The notes: generated from the sequence alone by a model not told the origin. DNA of 64,000 nt from Rhodanobacter spathiphylli B39 (GCF_000264295.1 NZ_AJXT01000037.1:59321-123320), one strand, 5' to 3'; shown: positions 46,288 to 57,777, counted from the stretch's first letter. Translations and numbers: made by a program.

Positions 46288-46532
46288 GCGGCGAGTGCGG
46301 TGGCCGGATGCGCCACCTGCAGCACGTCGACCAGCTTGCGGGTCTGCTGCAGCAGTTGCGCGACACCGGCATCGTCGCACTGCAGGCTCAGCGTCAGCCG
46401 CGACACCGCCGGATCGTGCGTGGCCGCCACGGTCAGCGTGTCGATGTTGTAGCCCCGCGCGGCGAACAGCCCGGCCACGCGCACCAGCGCGCCCGCTTCG
46501 TTCTGCAACAGGATGGACAAGGTGTGGTTCAT
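46284..46532 (-). CDS. ilvM: acetolactate synthase small subunit (short, ACT only)
   Basis: Regulatory subunit of acetohydroxyacid synthase. 82 residues: a single ACT domain ([31 protein letters not shown]) without the C-terminal domain of IlvN/IlvH, so it is of the IlvM size class. Overlaps the ilvA ATG by four bases. A short repeat lies between it and ilvG. Confidence 0.9.
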   Translation of the reverse strand: MNHTLSILLQNEAGALVRVAGLFAARGYNIDTLTVAATHDPAVSRLTLSLQCDDAGVAQLLQQTRKLVDVLQVAHPATALAA

Positions 46533-46549
46533 GGCAGGGCTCCGTGAGT

Positions 46550-46577
46550 GAGTCCCTCTCCCGAAGGGAGAAGGGAG
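46550..46577. repeat. short palindromic repeat before ilvM
   Basis: TCCCTCTCCCGAAGGGAGAAGGGA: the core of the dispersed repeat family, in the ilvG-ilvM gap. Confidence 0.5.
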
Positions 46578-46589
46578 TAGGTCGAAAGC

Positions 46590-48416
46590 TCAGAACATGT
46601 GTGACGGTGAGTCCGCGCGAACGGCCGGCTTCACCCGCGACGCAATGAACTCGCCGGTGATCATCTGCGCGTAGCTGGCGCCGGGGCCGACCATCGGATA
46701 CACACCGGCGTCCGGGTCGATCATCACTTCCAGGAAAGCCGGGCCGGGGTAGGCAAGGAAGTCGGCGACCATCGGCTCCAGTTCGTCCACGCGCTCCAGC
46801 CGCCGCGCCCAGCCGAAGCCGTCGGCCTGGGCGGCCAGCACGAAATCCTTCTTGTGCAGGCTCTTGTCCGACGCGGCAAAACGGCCCTTGAAGTACAGCT
46901 TCTGCCACTGCCGCACCATGCCGTCGCCGACGTTGTTGAGCACCACGATCTTCAGCGGCAGGTTGTAGGTGGTGACCGTCTCCAGCTCGCCGATGTTCAT
47001 GCGGATGCTGGCGTCGCCGTCGATGTCGATGACCAGCTTGTCCGGATGGGCGAACTGCGCGCCGATCGCCGCGGGCAGGCCGAAACCCATCGTGCCCATC
47101 GAGCCGGAGGTCAGCCAGTGCCGCGGCGCGCGGAAGTCGAAATACTGCGCCGCCCACATCTGGTGCTGGCCGACGCCGGTGCTGACGATGGCGCGGCCCT
47201 GGGCGTGGCGGTTGATCGCCTCGATCACCGCGTACGGCTGGATCAACGCGCTGGCGCGGTCGTAGTTCATCGCGTGCACGCGTTTCAGTTCGGCCACGTG
47301 GGCGTGCCAGGCGTCTAGCCCCGGCCGCAGGCCATGGCTGCGGCCGTAAGCGGTGAGCCGCTCCAGCGCGCGCTTCAGCGGACCGACGTGGTGCCAGTCG
47401 ACCTGCTTCACCTTGCCGATCTCGGCCGGATCGATGTCGACCTGGGCGATGAACTTCGCCTGCGGGGCGAACTTGTGCGGCACGCCGGCCACGCGATCGT
47501 CGAAGCGCGCGCCCAGCGCCAGCACGAAGTCGCAATCCTCCACCGCGTAGTTCGCGTACGCGGTGCCGTGCATGCCGAGCAGGTGCAGCGCCAGCGGGTC
47601 GGTGCTGTCGAAGCCGCCCAGTCCCATCAGGGTGGTGGTGACCGGCAGGCCGAACGCGTCGACGAAGGCGCGCAGCGCAGCGGCGGCCTCCGCCGCGATC
47701 ACGCCACCGCCCGCATAGATCAGCGGCCGCCGCGCCTGCATCAGCGCGGCGAAGAACGCCGCGCACTCGGCGTCACCCAGCGCCGACTGCTCCACCGCAC
47801 GCAGCCGCGCGCGATAGCCGGCCAGCGCCAGCTCGCCGCTGCCGCGCCAGGCGAGCGCGGCGTTCTGCACGTCCTTGGGCACGTCCACTACCACCGGGCC
47901 GGGCCGGCCGCTGCGTGCCAGGGTGAATGCGGTGCGCAGGGTCGCTTCCAGTTGCGCCGCGTCGGTGACCAGGAACACGTGCTTGGCGCAGGCGCCCATG
48001 ATGTTGCTGATCGGGGCCTCCTGGAATGCGTCGCTGCCGATCGCCGCGGTGCCGACCTGGCCGCAGATCACCACCAGCGGGATCGAGTCGGCCATCGAGT
48101 CGCGCACCGGCGTGACCATGTTGGTGGCACCCGGCCCGGAGGTGACGATGGCCACGCCGACCTTGCCCGACGCGCGCGCGTAGCCGGCCGCCATGAATCC
48201 TGCACCCTGCTCGTTGGCCGGCACGATCAGCGGCATCGGCTCGCTGCCATCGGCGCGCGGGTGCAGGGCGTTGTAGCGGAATACCGCGTCGTACACCGGC
48301 AGGATCGCGCCGCCGGAATAGCCGAACAGCACGCCCACGCCCTCGTCGGCGAGTACCTGCACGATCACTTCGGCGCCGCTCATGTGCTGGCCGGCCAGCG
48401 GATGCCGGTCGGTCAT
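46590..48416 (-). CDS. ilvG: acetolactate synthase large subunit
   Basis: TPP enzyme condensing pyruvate with pyruvate or 2-oxobutanoate. 608 residues. Catalytic Glu in VPANEQGAGFMAAGYARASG; TPP motif from DGDASIRMN to VVLNN; FAD-binding middle domain present. The start is uncertain: the ATG at 48416 is used; an in-frame GTG at 48446 and an ATG ten codons downstream are alternatives, none with a good Shine-Dalgarno. A 120-base repeat separates it from ilvC. Confidence 0.95.
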   Translation of the reverse strand: MTDRHPLAGQHMSGAEVIVQVLADEGVGVLFGYSGGAILPVYDAVFRYNALHPRADGSEPMPLIVPANEQGAGFMAAGYARASGKVGVAIVTSGPGATNMVTPVRDSMADSIPLVVICGQVGTAAIGSDAFQEAPISNIMGACAKHVFLVTDAAQLEATLRTAFTLARSGRPGPVVVDVPKDVQNAALAWRGSGELALAGYRARLRAVEQSALGDAECAAFFAALMQARRPLIYAGGGVIAAEAAAALRAFVDAFGLPVTTTLMGLGGFDSTDPLALHLLGMHGTAYANYAVEDCDFVLALGARFDDRVAGVPHKFAPQAKFIAQVDIDPAEIGKVKQVDWHHVGPLKRALERLTAYGRSHGLRPGLDAWHAHVAELKRVHAMNYDRASALIQPYAVIEAINRHAQGRAIVSTGVGQHQMWAAQYFDFRAPRHWLTSGSMGTMGFGLPAAIGAQFAHPDKLVIDIDGDASIRMNIGELETVTTYNLPLKIVVLNNVGDGMVRQWQKLYFKGRFAASDKSLHKKDFVLAAQADGFGWARRLERVDELEPMVADFLAYPGPAFLEVMIDPDAGVYPMVGPGASYAQMITGEFIASRVKPAVRADSPSHMF

Positions 48417-48474
48417 GGTTTCGGCTTGCAGTGCGGGTGCATTCACAGGAAAAGTCCCCAAAGATTCGATGCCG

Positions 48475-48590
48475 TGCTCCCTCCCCTGCGCAGCGGGGGA
48501 GGGTCGGGGTGGGGTGCTCTTGATCTTCAAGTCAAAGTCAGGAGCGTTACCCCCTCCCAACCTCCCCCTGCGGTGCAGGGGGAGGAGCAA
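48475..48590. repeat. dispersed GC-rich repeat between ilvC and ilvG
   Basis: Two palindromic cores (CTCCCTCCCCTGCGCAGCGG to GGGGTGCTCTTG; CCCCCTGCGGTGCAGGGGG) joined by an AT-richer spacer. Closely resembles 38948-39080, including the TGCTC and CCCTCCCAACC flanks. Confidence 0.75.
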
Positions 48591-48596
48591 GGTGGC

Positions 48597-49607
48597 TCAG
48601 CCGGCCTTCTTCAGCGGCGCGACGGCGGCGGGTGCGGTGTTCGGCTGCAACCACGGCATCCGCGCGCGCAGCTTCGCGCCCACCTGTTCGATCGGGTGAT
48701 CCAGGTCGGCCTGCTTCAGGCGCTTGTAGTTGGGCAGGCCGGCGGCGTATTCGGCCGTCCAGTTGCGGGCGAAGGTGCCGTCCTGGATGTCGGTGAGCAC
48801 GTCCTTCATGCGTGCCTTCACGCCGGCGTCGACGACCCGCGGGCCGCTGACGTAGTCGCCGTACTGCGCAGTCTCGGAGACGAAGTCGAGCATCTTGCTG
48901 AGGCCACCCTCGTAGAACAGGTCGACGATCAGCTTCAGCTCGTGCATCACCTCGTAGTAGGCGATCTCCGGCTGGTAGCCGGCCTCGACCAGCGTCTCGA
49001 AGCCGGCGATCACCAGCTCGCTGGCGCCGCCGCACAGCACCGCCTGCTCGCCGAACAGGTCGGTCTCGGTCTCTTCCTTGAAGTCGGTCTTGATGATCAT
49101 CGCGCGGCCGCCGCCGATGCCGTCGGCGTAGGCTTTCGTCTTCGCCTCGGCCTGGCCGCTGGCGTCTTGGTGCACGGCCCAGATGCACGGCACGCCGCGG
49201 CCGCGTTCGTACTCGGTGCGGACCAGCGCGCCGGGGCCTTTCGGCGCGACCAGGATCACGTCGATGTCGCTGCGCGGATTGATCTGCCCGAAGTGCACGT
49301 TGAAGCCGTGCGCGAACAGCAGCGCGGCGCCGGACTTGATGTTCGGCTCGATCGCCTCGCGGTACAGCGCCGGCTGCACCATGTCCGGGGTCAGCACGGC
49401 GACCAGGTCGGCGCCGCGCACGGCCTCGGCCGGTTCCAGCACGGTGAAGCCGTCGGCTTTCGCCTTGTGCGAGGTGGGGCCGTTCGGGCGCAGGCCGACC
49501 ACCACGTCGAGGCCGGAGTCGCGCAGGTTGAGCGCGTGCGCGCGGCCCTGGCTGCCGTAGCCGAGCACGGCGATGCGGGAAGAGGCGAGGATGGAATGGC
49601 TGCTCAT
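48597..49607 (-). CDS. ilvC: ketol-acid reductoisomerase, class I
   Basis: NADPH-dependent isomeroreductase, second step of Val/Ile synthesis. 336 residues, the short class I form. [20 protein letters not shown] is the nucleotide loop; acidic metal ligands lie in the [12 protein letters not shown] region and in the following helices ([17 protein letters not shown]). Its ATG overlaps the ilvD stop by four bases. Confidence 0.97.
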   Translation of the reverse strand: MSSHSILASSRIAVLGYGSQGRAHALNLRDSGLDVVVGLRPNGPTSHKAKADGFTVLEPAEAVRGADLVAVLTPDMVQPALYREAIEPNIKSGAALLFAHGFNVHFGQINPRSDIDVILVAPKGPGALVRTEYERGRGVPCIWAVHQDASGQAEAKTKAYADGIGGGRAMIIKTDFKEETETDLFGEQAVLCGGASELVIAGFETLVEAGYQPEIAYYEVMHELKLIVDLFYEGGLSKMLDFVSETAQYGDYVSGPRVVDAGVKARMKDVLTDIQDGTFARNWTAEYAAGLPNYKRLKQADLDHPIEQVGAKLRARMPWLQPNTAPAAVAPLKKAG

Positions 49608-51307
49608 GCGGTAGCTCCCTGGTTGGATGTTTCAGTGCGTGGCGTGCGGTCGGGTACACGGGTGTCGGGGTGGGTGGTGGCGCCGTCGGAGGCCGAGCCG
49701 ACCAGCAGCGCGTACTTGGCCAGTGCGCCGCGGCTGACCTTCGGTGCCGGTGGCTGCCAGTGCGCGCGGCGTGCGGCGAGGTCGGCGTCGGTGCGCAGTT
49801 CGCGCTGGCCGGCATCGATGGCGATGCGATCGCCGTCGCGCAGCAGGGCGATCGGTCCGCCGCGCGCCGCCTCGGGCGCGACGTGGCCGACCATGAAACC
49901 GTGGGTGGCGCCGGAGAAGCGGCCGTCGGTGATCAAGGCCACGTCATCGCCCAGGCCGCGGCCGACCAGAGCCGCGGTGACGCCGAGCATCTCGCGCATC
50001 CCGGGGCCGCCAGCGGGGCCCTCGTTGCGGATCACCAGCACGTCGCCGGCGCGGATGCGGTCGCCCTGTACCGCGGCAAACGCTTCTTCCTCGCTCTCGA
50101 AGACGCGCGCCGTACCTTCGAAACTGCCGCTCTTGCCGGGAATCTTCAGGATGCAGCCTTCCGGCGCCAGGTTGCCGTACAGGATCGAGTAGCCGCCGCG
50201 CGGCTTCAGCGGAGCGCTGACCGGATGCACCACGTCCTGGGTGTCGGCGCGTGGCGCCGCGGTGACTTCGTCGAACAGCGAGCGGCCGGTGACGGTGGGC
50301 GTGTCCTCCAGCATGCCCGCGGCGATCAGCTCCTGCGCCACCCGCGCGCTGCCACCGGCGCCGAACAGCTCGACCGCGGTGTAGCGGCCGCCGGGCAGCA
50401 GGTCGGCGATCACCGGCGTGTGCACCGAGGCCGGCTCGAAGTCCTCCAGCGTCCACTCGACGCCGGCCTCGCGGGCGATCGCCAGCAGGTGCAGCACCGC
50501 GTTGGTGGAGCCCGCGGTGGCGGCAACCATGCGGGCGGCGTTGCGCATCGCGGTGCGGGTGATCAGGGCGCGCGGCGTGCGGTTCGCGCGCAGGCATTCC
50601 ATCACCAGTTCGCCGCAGCGGAACGCCGCCGCGCCCTTGGCCGGATGGGTGGCGGGGATGTCGTTGAAGCCGACCGGCGACAGGCCCATCGTGGTCAGCA
50701 CCATCGCCATGGTGTTGGCGGTGAACTGGCCGCCGCAGGCGCCCGCGCCGGGGCAGGCGTCGCGCTCGACCGCGGTCAGCTCCTCGTCGCTGATCCTGCC
50801 CGCGCCGTGCGCTCCGACCGCCTCGAACACCTGCTGCACGGTGATCGGATGGTGGTCGTGGGTGCCGTGCGCGATGGTGCCGCCGTACAGCGCCACCGCC
50901 GGGATATCCAGCCGCGCCATCGCCATCGCCGCGGCGGGAATGGTCTTGTCGCAGCCGCACAGCACCACCATCGCGTCGAGGCAGTGGCCGTCCACCGCCA
51001 GCTCGATCGAGTCGGTGATCACCTCGCGGCTGATCAGCGACGAACGCATGCCGGGCGTGCCCATCGCGATGCCGTCGGTGACCGCGATGGTGTTGAACTC
51101 CACCGGCGTGCCGCCGGCGGCGCGGATGCCGGCGGCGGCCTCGACCGCCAGCTCGCGCAGGTTGAGGTTGCACGGGCTCACGTTCGACCAGGTGTGCACC
51201 ACCGCCACCAGCGGCCGCGCGATCGCCGCATCGTCGAGGCCGGTGGCGCGCAGCATCGCGCGGGCGGGAGCGCGGTCGGGGCCGCTCTTGATCAAGTCAC
51301 TGCGCAT
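49604..51307 (-). CDS. ilvD: dihydroxy-acid dehydratase
   Basis: Fe-S dehydratase of Val/Ile/pantothenate synthesis. 567 residues. Cluster Cys in VVLCGCDKT and in [17 protein letters not shown]. The last 25 residues (after [10 protein letters not shown]) are unconserved. There is a 283-base gap to leuB with a repeat and the hairpin CGGACAC-N6-GTGTCCG; a secondary promoter there cannot be excluded. Confidence 0.96.
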   Translation of the reverse strand: MRSDLIKSGPDRAPARAMLRATGLDDAAIARPLVAVVHTWSNVSPCNLNLRELAVEAAAGIRAAGGTPVEFNTIAVTDGIAMGTPGMRSSLISREVITDSIELAVDGHCLDAMVVLCGCDKTIPAAAMAMARLDIPAVALYGGTIAHGTHDHHPITVQQVFEAVGAHGAGRISDEELTAVERDACPGAGACGGQFTANTMAMVLTTMGLSPVGFNDIPATHPAKGAAAFRCGELVMECLRANRTPRALITRTAMRNAARMVAATAGSTNAVLHLLAIAREAGVEWTLEDFEPASVHTPVIADLLPGGRYTAVELFGAGGSARVAQELIAAGMLEDTPTVTGRSLFDEVTAAPRADTQDVVHPVSAPLKPRGGYSILYGNLAPEGCILKIPGKSGSFEGTARVFESEEEAFAAVQGDRIRAGDVLVIRNEGPAGGPGMREMLGVTAALVGRGLGDDVALITDGRFSGATHGFMVGHVAPEAARGGPIALLRDGDRIAIDAGQRELRTDADLAARRAHWQPPAPKVSRGALAKYALLVGSASDGATTHPDTRVPDRTPRTETSNQGATA

Positions 51308-51327
51308 GGAAAAGCTCCGAAGGACAA

Positions 51328-51410
51328 ATTCCCTTCTCCCCGCTGGGGAGAAGGTGCCCCGAAGGGGCGGATGAGGGGCGGGTGCTCGCCGTAAAGCTCA
51401 TCGAAGCGAG
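51328..51410. repeat. dispersed GC-rich repeat between leuB and ilvD
   Basis: CCCTTCTCCCCGCTGGGGAG, AAGGTGCCCCGAAGGGGCGG, ATGAGGGGCGGGTGCTCGCC, then CTCATCGAAGC. It matches the trhO copy (36736-36830) including the outer flanks. The rest of the gap (51411-51590) holds hairpin 51549-51568 and no gene. Confidence 0.8.
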
Positions 51411-51590
51411 CTCGCCTGGACCGCGGAAGTCCGAAAAAAAGCGCCCCCGGCGTGCAGAGGGAGGTTGGCCGGACGGGACAGGGAGCGGCGCCATCACGGC
51501 GACCACGAACCGTCCTGGCCGCTGGCACGCCAGGGGCAGCAGAAAGCGCGGACACGTCCCTGTGTCCGCCGGGGAAAGCGTGGGTGCGCA

Positions 51591-52769
51591 TCAGCCGCAT
51601 GCGCGCGCTCCGCAGAAGAACGCGGCGGCGTTGTCGGCGTGATCCTCGATCGCGGCCAGCACCGCATCGAGCACCTCGGCAGTGCCGGCCTGTCCGCCGA
51701 TGTCGCGGCTGTGCGGGCCGTGCCGCAGCACCTGCTCCACTGCCGCCTCGATCGCGACCGCCTCGGCCTCCAGCTGCAGCGAGTGGCGCAGCAGCAGCGC
51801 GGCGGAGAGGATCGCGCCGACCGGATTGGCCACGCCCTGGCCGGCGATATCGGGTGCCGAGCCGTGGATCGGTTCGTACAGGCCCATGAGGGTCGAGGCG
51901 GCCGCAGGCCGCACCGAACTCCCTTCTCCCGTTGCCGGGAGAAGGTGGCCCGCAGGGCCGGATGAGGGGGCCCGATCGCCAAGCGACGCCGACGGCAGCA
52001 GCCCCAGCGAGCCGGCCAGCGCGGCGGCCTCGTCGGTGAGGATGTCGCCGAACAGGTTCTCGGTGACCACCACGTCGTAGCGGTTCGGCCGCGTCAGCAG
52101 CAGCATCGCCATCGAGTCGACCAGCTGGTGTTCGAGCTTCACGTCGGGGTAGTCGGCGGCGATGCGCTGCACCGTGCTGCGCCACAGCCGAGAGGTCTCC
52201 AGCACGTTGGCCTTGTCGACCGAGGTGACGTGGCGGCGGCGATCGCGGGCCAGCTCGAAGGCGCGGCGCACCACGCGCTCGATCTCGGCCACGGTGTACC
52301 TGCACTCGTCGGTGGCGGCGTCGGCGCTGCGCGTGCGTGCGCCGAAGTACATGCCGCCGGTAAGCTCGCGCACGAACAGCACGTCGACATGCCGGAGCCG
52401 GTCGTTCTTCAGCGGCGACAGGTTGGCCAGCGAAGGATGCACCTGCAGCGGCCGCAGGTTCGCGTACACGCCGAGCGCGGCACGCAAGGCCAGCAGGCCC
52501 TGCTCGGGTCGCACCGGCGCGTTCGGGTCCGACCACTTCGGGCCGCCCACGGCGCCCAGCAGCACGGCGTCGGCGGCCTGGCACGCCGCCAGTGAAGCGG
52601 ACGGCAGCGGCTCGCCGGTGGCATCGATGGCGCCGCCGCCGATCAGCTGCTCGTCGAAGACGAACTCGTGCCCGTAGCGCGCGGCCACGGCATGCAACAC
52701 GGCCACCGCGGCGGCGGTGACCTCGGGGCCGACGCCATCGCCGGGCAGTGTGACGATACGTGCCTTCAT
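51591..52769 (-). CDS. leuB: 3-isopropylmalate dehydrogenase with an in-frame repeat insertion
   Basis: Oxidatively decarboxylates 3-isopropylmalate in leucine synthesis (NAD). 392 residues against the usual 350-365. TLPGDGVGPEV at the N-terminus, substrate Arg motif RPEQGLLALR, metal Asp in FGDILTDEAAAL, NAD motif GLYEPIHGSAPDIAG. The extra length is a block of about 30 residues (265-294), between LPSASLGD and MGLYEP, encoded by repeat 51920-51971 and its flanks. The block sits on a surface loop next to the NAD site in known structures. The ATG at 52769 overlaps the leuD stop. Confidence 0.94.
   Translation of the reverse strand: MKARIVTLPGDGVGPEVTAAAVAVLHAVAARYGHEFVFDEQLIGGGAIDATGEPLPSASLAACQAADAVLLGAVGGPKWSDPNAPVRPEQGLLALRAALGVYANLRPLQVHPSLANLSPLKNDRLRHVDVLFVRELTGGMYFGARTRSADAATDECRYTVAEIERVVRRAFELARDRRRHVTSVDKANVLETSRLWRSTVQRIAADYPDVKLEHQLVDSMAMLLLTRPNRYDVVVTENLFGDILTDEAAALAGSLGLLPSASLGDRAPSSGPAGHLLPATGEGSSVRPAAASTLMGLYEPIHGSAPDIAGQGVANPVGAILSAALLLRHSLQLEAEAVAIEAAVEQVLRHGPHSRDIGGQAGTAEVLDAVLAAIEDHADNAAAFFCGARACG
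51920..51971. repeat. dispersed repeat inserted in leuB
   Basis: CCCTTCTCCCGTTGCCGGGA, GAAGGTGGCCCGCAGGGCCG, GATGAGGGGG: same order of two stem-loops and GATGAGGGG as in 51328-51410. Confidence 0.82.
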
Positions 52770-53347
52770 GCTGCTTGCTCCTGTTGTTCGTAATGGGCGA
52801 TCGCCTTTTCGTGCTGCAGCAGATAGCCGAGCTGGTCGACGCCGTTGAGCAGGCAATGCCGCGCGAACGGCTCCAGGCGGAACGGGATGCGGCCGCCGTC
52901 GGGCAGGGCGATGAACTGTTCGCGCACATCGATCGCCAGTTCGATGCCCGGATGCTTGAGCAGCCAGCGGTGCTCCAGTTCATCGATGACGATGGCGAGC
53001 AGGCCGTTCTTCAGCGCGTTGCCGCGGAAGATGTCCGCGATCTCGCTGCACAGCACCGCGCGGATGCCGTAATCGAGCAATGCCCACGGCGCGTGTTCGC
53101 GCGAGGAGCCGCAGCCGAAATTGCGCCCGGCGACGAGGATCGAGCAGCCGCGCGCCTCCGGCCGGTTCAGCGGGAAGGCCAGGTTGTCGCTGCCATCGGC
53201 CTGGTAGCGCCAGTCGTGGAAGCACAGCTGGCCCAGTCCCTCGCGGGTAGTCGTGGTCAGGAAGCGCGCCGGGATGATGCGATCGGTGTCGATGTTCTCG
53301 TCGGGCAGCACGGCGGTGCGGGATTGGATATGGGTGACGGGTTTCAT
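52766..53347 (-). CDS. leuD: 3-isopropylmalate dehydratase small subunit
   Basis: Swivelling domain of isopropylmalate isomerase; works with LeuC. 193 residues, normal length. DENIDTDRIIPARFL and GRNFGCGSSREHAPWAL are the family motifs. Overlaps leuB by ATGA. A 150-base gap with a dispersed repeat separates it from leuC. Confidence 0.96.
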   Translation of the reverse strand: MKPVTHIQSRTAVLPDENIDTDRIIPARFLTTTTREGLGQLCFHDWRYQADGSDNLAFPLNRPEARGCSILVAGRNFGCGSSREHAPWALLDYGIRAVLCSEIADIFRGNALKNGLLAIVIDELEHRWLLKHPGIELAIDVREQFIALPDGGRIPFRLEPFARHCLLNGVDQLGYLLQHEKAIAHYEQQEQAA

Positions 53348-53369
53348 TCGGATCTCCTCGAACTGGCAG

Positions 53370-53485
53370 CCTTGGCTCCTTCCCCTACTTGCAGGGCGAG
53401 GCTGGGAGGGGGTAGCGCTCTTGCCGCAAGAGCGACCCCACCCCAACCCTCCCCTGCAAGCAGGGGAGGGGGCAAAGCGGAGCGG
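53370..53485. repeat. dispersed GC-rich repeat between leuC and leuD
   Basis: Two cores around a central inverted sequence GCTCTTGCCGCAAGAGC, the right core being CCCTCCCCTGCAAGCAGGGG. Same class as 38948-39080 and 48475-48590. Confidence 0.75.
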
Positions 53486-53498
53486 GTCGTACTCAAGC

Positions 53499-54908
53499 TC
53501 ATGCCGCGACCTCCACCAGGTACTCGCGTGGATCGGCGATGCGCCCGGCCACCGCACTGGCGGCCGCGGTCGCCGGGCTCGCCAGCACGGTGCGCGCGCC
53601 CTTGCCCTGGCGGCCCTCGAAGTTGCGGTTGGAGGTGGACACCACCAGCTGGCCCGGCTGGGCCAGGTCGCCATTCATGGCGATGCACATCGAGCATCCG
53701 GGCACGCGCCACTCGGCGCCGGCGGCGGTGAACAGGTGGTGCAGGCCTTCGCGCTCGGCGTCGCGGCGCACCGCCTCGGAGCCGGGCACCACCAGCATGC
53801 GCACGCCGTCGGCGACGCGGCGGCCGCGCAGCACGCGGGCCGCTTCGCGCAGGTCGGACAACCGCGAGTTGGTGCAGCTGCCGATGAACACCACGTCCAC
53901 CGGCGTGCCCTGCATCGGCTGGCCGGGGCGGCTCTGCATGTAGTCGAGCGCGCGGCGTTCCTGCGCATTCGTCGCCGCCGGCACCGGCGCGTCCATCGCG
54001 ATCGCCATGCCGGGATGGGTGCCGTAGGTGACGGTGGGTTTCACCGCGCCGGCGTCGATGCGCACCTCTCGGTCGTAGCGTGCGCCGTCGTCGCTGCGCA
54101 GCGCGCGCCATTGCGCCACCGCGTGCTCCCACGCTTCGCCCTGCGGTGCACGGGGACGTCCTTTCAGCCACGCGAACGTGGTGTCGTCCGGGGCGATCAG
54201 CCCGGCGCGTGCGCCGGCCTCGATCGACATGTTGCACACGGTCATGCGCTCGTCCATCGTGAGCGCCTCGATCGCCGCGCCCCGGTACTCCAGCACGTAA
54301 CCGGTGCCGCCATCGACGCCGATGCTGCCGATGATGTGCAGGATCAGGTCCTTGGCGCCCACGCCCGGCGGCAGCTGGCCGTCGACATGGATCGCCATGG
54401 TCTTGGGCCGGCGCTGCAGCAGGCATTGCGTGGCCATCACGTGGCCCACCTCGGTGGTGCCGATGCCGAACGCCAAGGCTCCAAATGCGCCATGGGTGGA
54501 AGTGTGGCTGTCACCGCAGACGATGGTCATGCCGGGCTGCGTGGCGCCCAGCTCGGGGCCGATCACGTGCACGATGCCGCGGTCTTCGCTGTCCCAGCCG
54601 TGCAGCTCGACGCCGAACTCGCCGCAGTTCGCCTCCAGTTGCGCGACCTGGGCCTGCGCCTCGACGTTCGCATACGGCCGGCTGCCGTCGTCGTTCGTCG
54701 GCAGGGTCGGGGTGGAGTGATCCAGCGTGGCCAGCATGCGAACGGGCCGGCGCAACTTCAGCCCGCGCTGGCGCAGTTCGCTGAACGCCTGCGGCGAGGT
54801 GACTTCGTGCACCAGGTGCAGGTCGACGTAGAGGATCGCAGGCGTGTCCGCGGTTTCGGCGGCGACGACGTGGGCGTTCCAGATTTTTTCGAAGAGCGTC
54901 TCGGCCAT
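53499..54908 (-). CDS. leuC: 3-isopropylmalate dehydratase large subunit
   Basis: 4Fe-4S aconitase-family subunit. 469 residues. Cluster cysteines in FIGSCTNSR and in [30 protein letters not shown] is the substrate loop. The ATG overlaps the ilvE stop by one base (TAATG). Confidence 0.97.
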   Translation of the reverse strand: MAETLFEKIWNAHVVAAETADTPAILYVDLHLVHEVTSPQAFSELRQRGLKLRRPVRMLATLDHSTPTLPTNDDGSRPYANVEAQAQVAQLEANCGEFGVELHGWDSEDRGIVHVIGPELGATQPGMTIVCGDSHTSTHGAFGALAFGIGTTEVGHVMATQCLLQRRPKTMAIHVDGQLPPGVGAKDLILHIIGSIGVDGGTGYVLEYRGAAIEALTMDERMTVCNMSIEAGARAGLIAPDDTTFAWLKGRPRAPQGEAWEHAVAQWRALRSDDGARYDREVRIDAGAVKPTVTYGTHPGMAIAMDAPVPAATNAQERRALDYMQSRPGQPMQGTPVDVVFIGSCTNSRLSDLREAARVLRGRRVADGVRMLVVPGSEAVRRDAEREGLHHLFTAAGAEWRVPGCSMCIAMNGDLAQPGQLVVSTSNRNFEGRQGKGARTVLASPATAAASAVAGRIADPREYLVEVAA

Positions 54909-55854
54909 TACGCAGCCTCCTGTGCCGTAGCTTTGTTGTGCACCAGGCTCAACCAGTCGTGGCGATCTTCGGTGCGGCCGTCGAACAGCCCGAAGAAGGC
55001 CTGCTGCAGCGCCTTGGTGATCGGCCCGGGCATGCCCTTGCCGATCGCCTTGCGGTCGACCGAACGCACCGGGGTGATCTCGGCGGCGGTGCCGGTCATG
55101 AACACTTCGTCGGCGGAATACAGAGCCTCGCGGGGCAGCTCGCGTTCTTCCACCGCAATGCCCAGGTCCGCGGCCAGGGTGATCACGCTGTCGCGGGTGA
55201 TGCCGGCCAGGATGCCGGCGCTGGATGGCGGGGTGAGCAGCTTGCCGCGCTTCACCACTAAGAGATTTTCGCCGGCGCCTTCGCTGAGCAGGCCGTTGTG
55301 GCCCAGCGCGATGCCCTCGTCGTAGCCGTTGCGGCGCGCCTCCAGCCCGATCAGCTGGCTCGACAGGTAATTGCCGCCGGCCTTGGCCCAGCTCGGGATG
55401 GTGTTCGGCGCGGGACGGTTCCACGAGGACACGCAGACGTCGGCGCCGCGCTCGGCCGCCTCGCCCAGGTACGCGCCCCAGTTCAGCGCGATCAGCGCCA
55501 CGTCGACGGGCGCGTCCGCCTTCGCCAGCACGCCCAGCCCGCCGGCGCCGCGGAACACGATCGGCCGCACGTAGGCCGACGGCATCGCGTTGGCGCGGAT
55601 CAGCTCCAGGCAGGCGGCGTTGATCTCGTCCTCGCTGTAGCCCACCTCGATCTCGTAGACGCGGGCCGATTCGAACAGCCGCCGCGTGTGCTCGGCCAGG
55701 CGGAAGTAGGCCGGCCCGCGCGGCGTGGCGTAGACGCGCTCGCCCTCGAACACCGACGAGCCGTAGTGCAGCGCGTGGGCGCTGACGTGGACGTTGGCCT
55801 CGGCCCACGGCTTGATCCGGCCGTTGTGCCAGACGAAAGGTGTGTGGCCAGGGT

Positions 55855-55858
<4 letters not shown>
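54908..55858 (-). CDS. ilvE: branched-chain amino acid aminotransferase
   Basis: PLP class IV transaminase, last step for Leu, Ile and Val. 316 residues. The PLP Lys is in [30 protein letters not shown] and [15 protein letters not shown] are standard. Coupled to leuA by ATGA and to leuC by TAATG, an unusual position inside a leu operon. Confidence 0.95.
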
Positions 55859-57456
<1,598 letters not shown>

Positions 57457-57487
57457 GGCTCCGCTGTGTGGGCGTCGCCGAAGGCAT

Positions 57488-57522
57488 AAAAAAACCCCGC
57501 ATCCGTTACCGGGTGCGGGGTT
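57488..57522 (-). terminator. leu operon attenuator (intrinsic terminator)
   Basis: On the minus strand a 12-bp stem (57511-57522 with 57493-57504, one G-U), loop 57505-57510, then seven U. Ends 32 bases before the leuA ATG. The upstream GGTGCGGG (57572-57579) can pair with its 5-prime arm (57512-57519) instead. Confidence 0.93.
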
Positions 57523-57567
57523 CTTTGGGTGTTTTCAGGTGTTTTCTATTTACCTGGACACATGCCC

Positions 57568-57705
57568 TCAGCCCGCACCTCCGTTGGTAATGAGGAGTAC
57601 GAGTACGAGGGCAAGAAGGAGCGTGCCGCGAGCCTGCAGCAGGCCGGCAACCGTCAGGAGACGGTTTCCATTGGCGAGGCTGCGGTGGCTGTTGCGCTGC
57701 GACAT
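57568..57705 (-). CDS. leuL: leu/ilv leader peptide
   Basis: 45 residues, beginning MSQRNSHRSLANGNR and containing TLLLALVLVLLIT: eleven Leu/Val/Ile residues within a dozen codons just before the stop. This is the sensor of a translation-coupled attenuator, letting the ribosome stall when charged Leu, Val or Ile tRNA is scarce. There is no Shine-Dalgarno; the ATG is seven bases after a -10-like hexamer, so the peptide may be read from leaderless RNA. The segment just after the peptide stop is the antiterminator strand. Confidence 0.92.
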   Translation of the reverse strand: MSQRNSHRSLANGNRLLTVAGLLQARGTLLLALVLVLLITNGGAG

Positions 57706-57712
57706 GTGATCG

Positions 57713-57742
57713 ACCGTAAGCGATGCCCGCATCGGCTGTCAA
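57713..57742 (-). promoter_or_regulatory. proximal leu promoter (leaderless)
   Basis: On the minus strand TTGACA (57737-57742), 18 bases, TACGGT (57713-57718), then CGATCAC and the leader ATG. Same geometry as the thr promoter at 61616-61645. Confidence 0.6.
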
Positions 57743-57747
57743 CAAAA

Positions 57748-57777
57748 ATCTTATGACGAAATCTTCTAAGCGGTCAA
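57748..57777 (-). promoter_or_regulatory. possible distal leu promoter
   Basis: TTGACC (57772-57777), 18 bases, TAAGAT (57748-57753) on the minus strand. It would give a leader of about 35 bases before the leader-peptide ATG. Confidence 0.4.

Noticed and set aside
47334..50192. 952-residue + strand frame opposite ilvG, ilvC and ilvD
   Set aside because: Antisense shadow spanning three clear genes.
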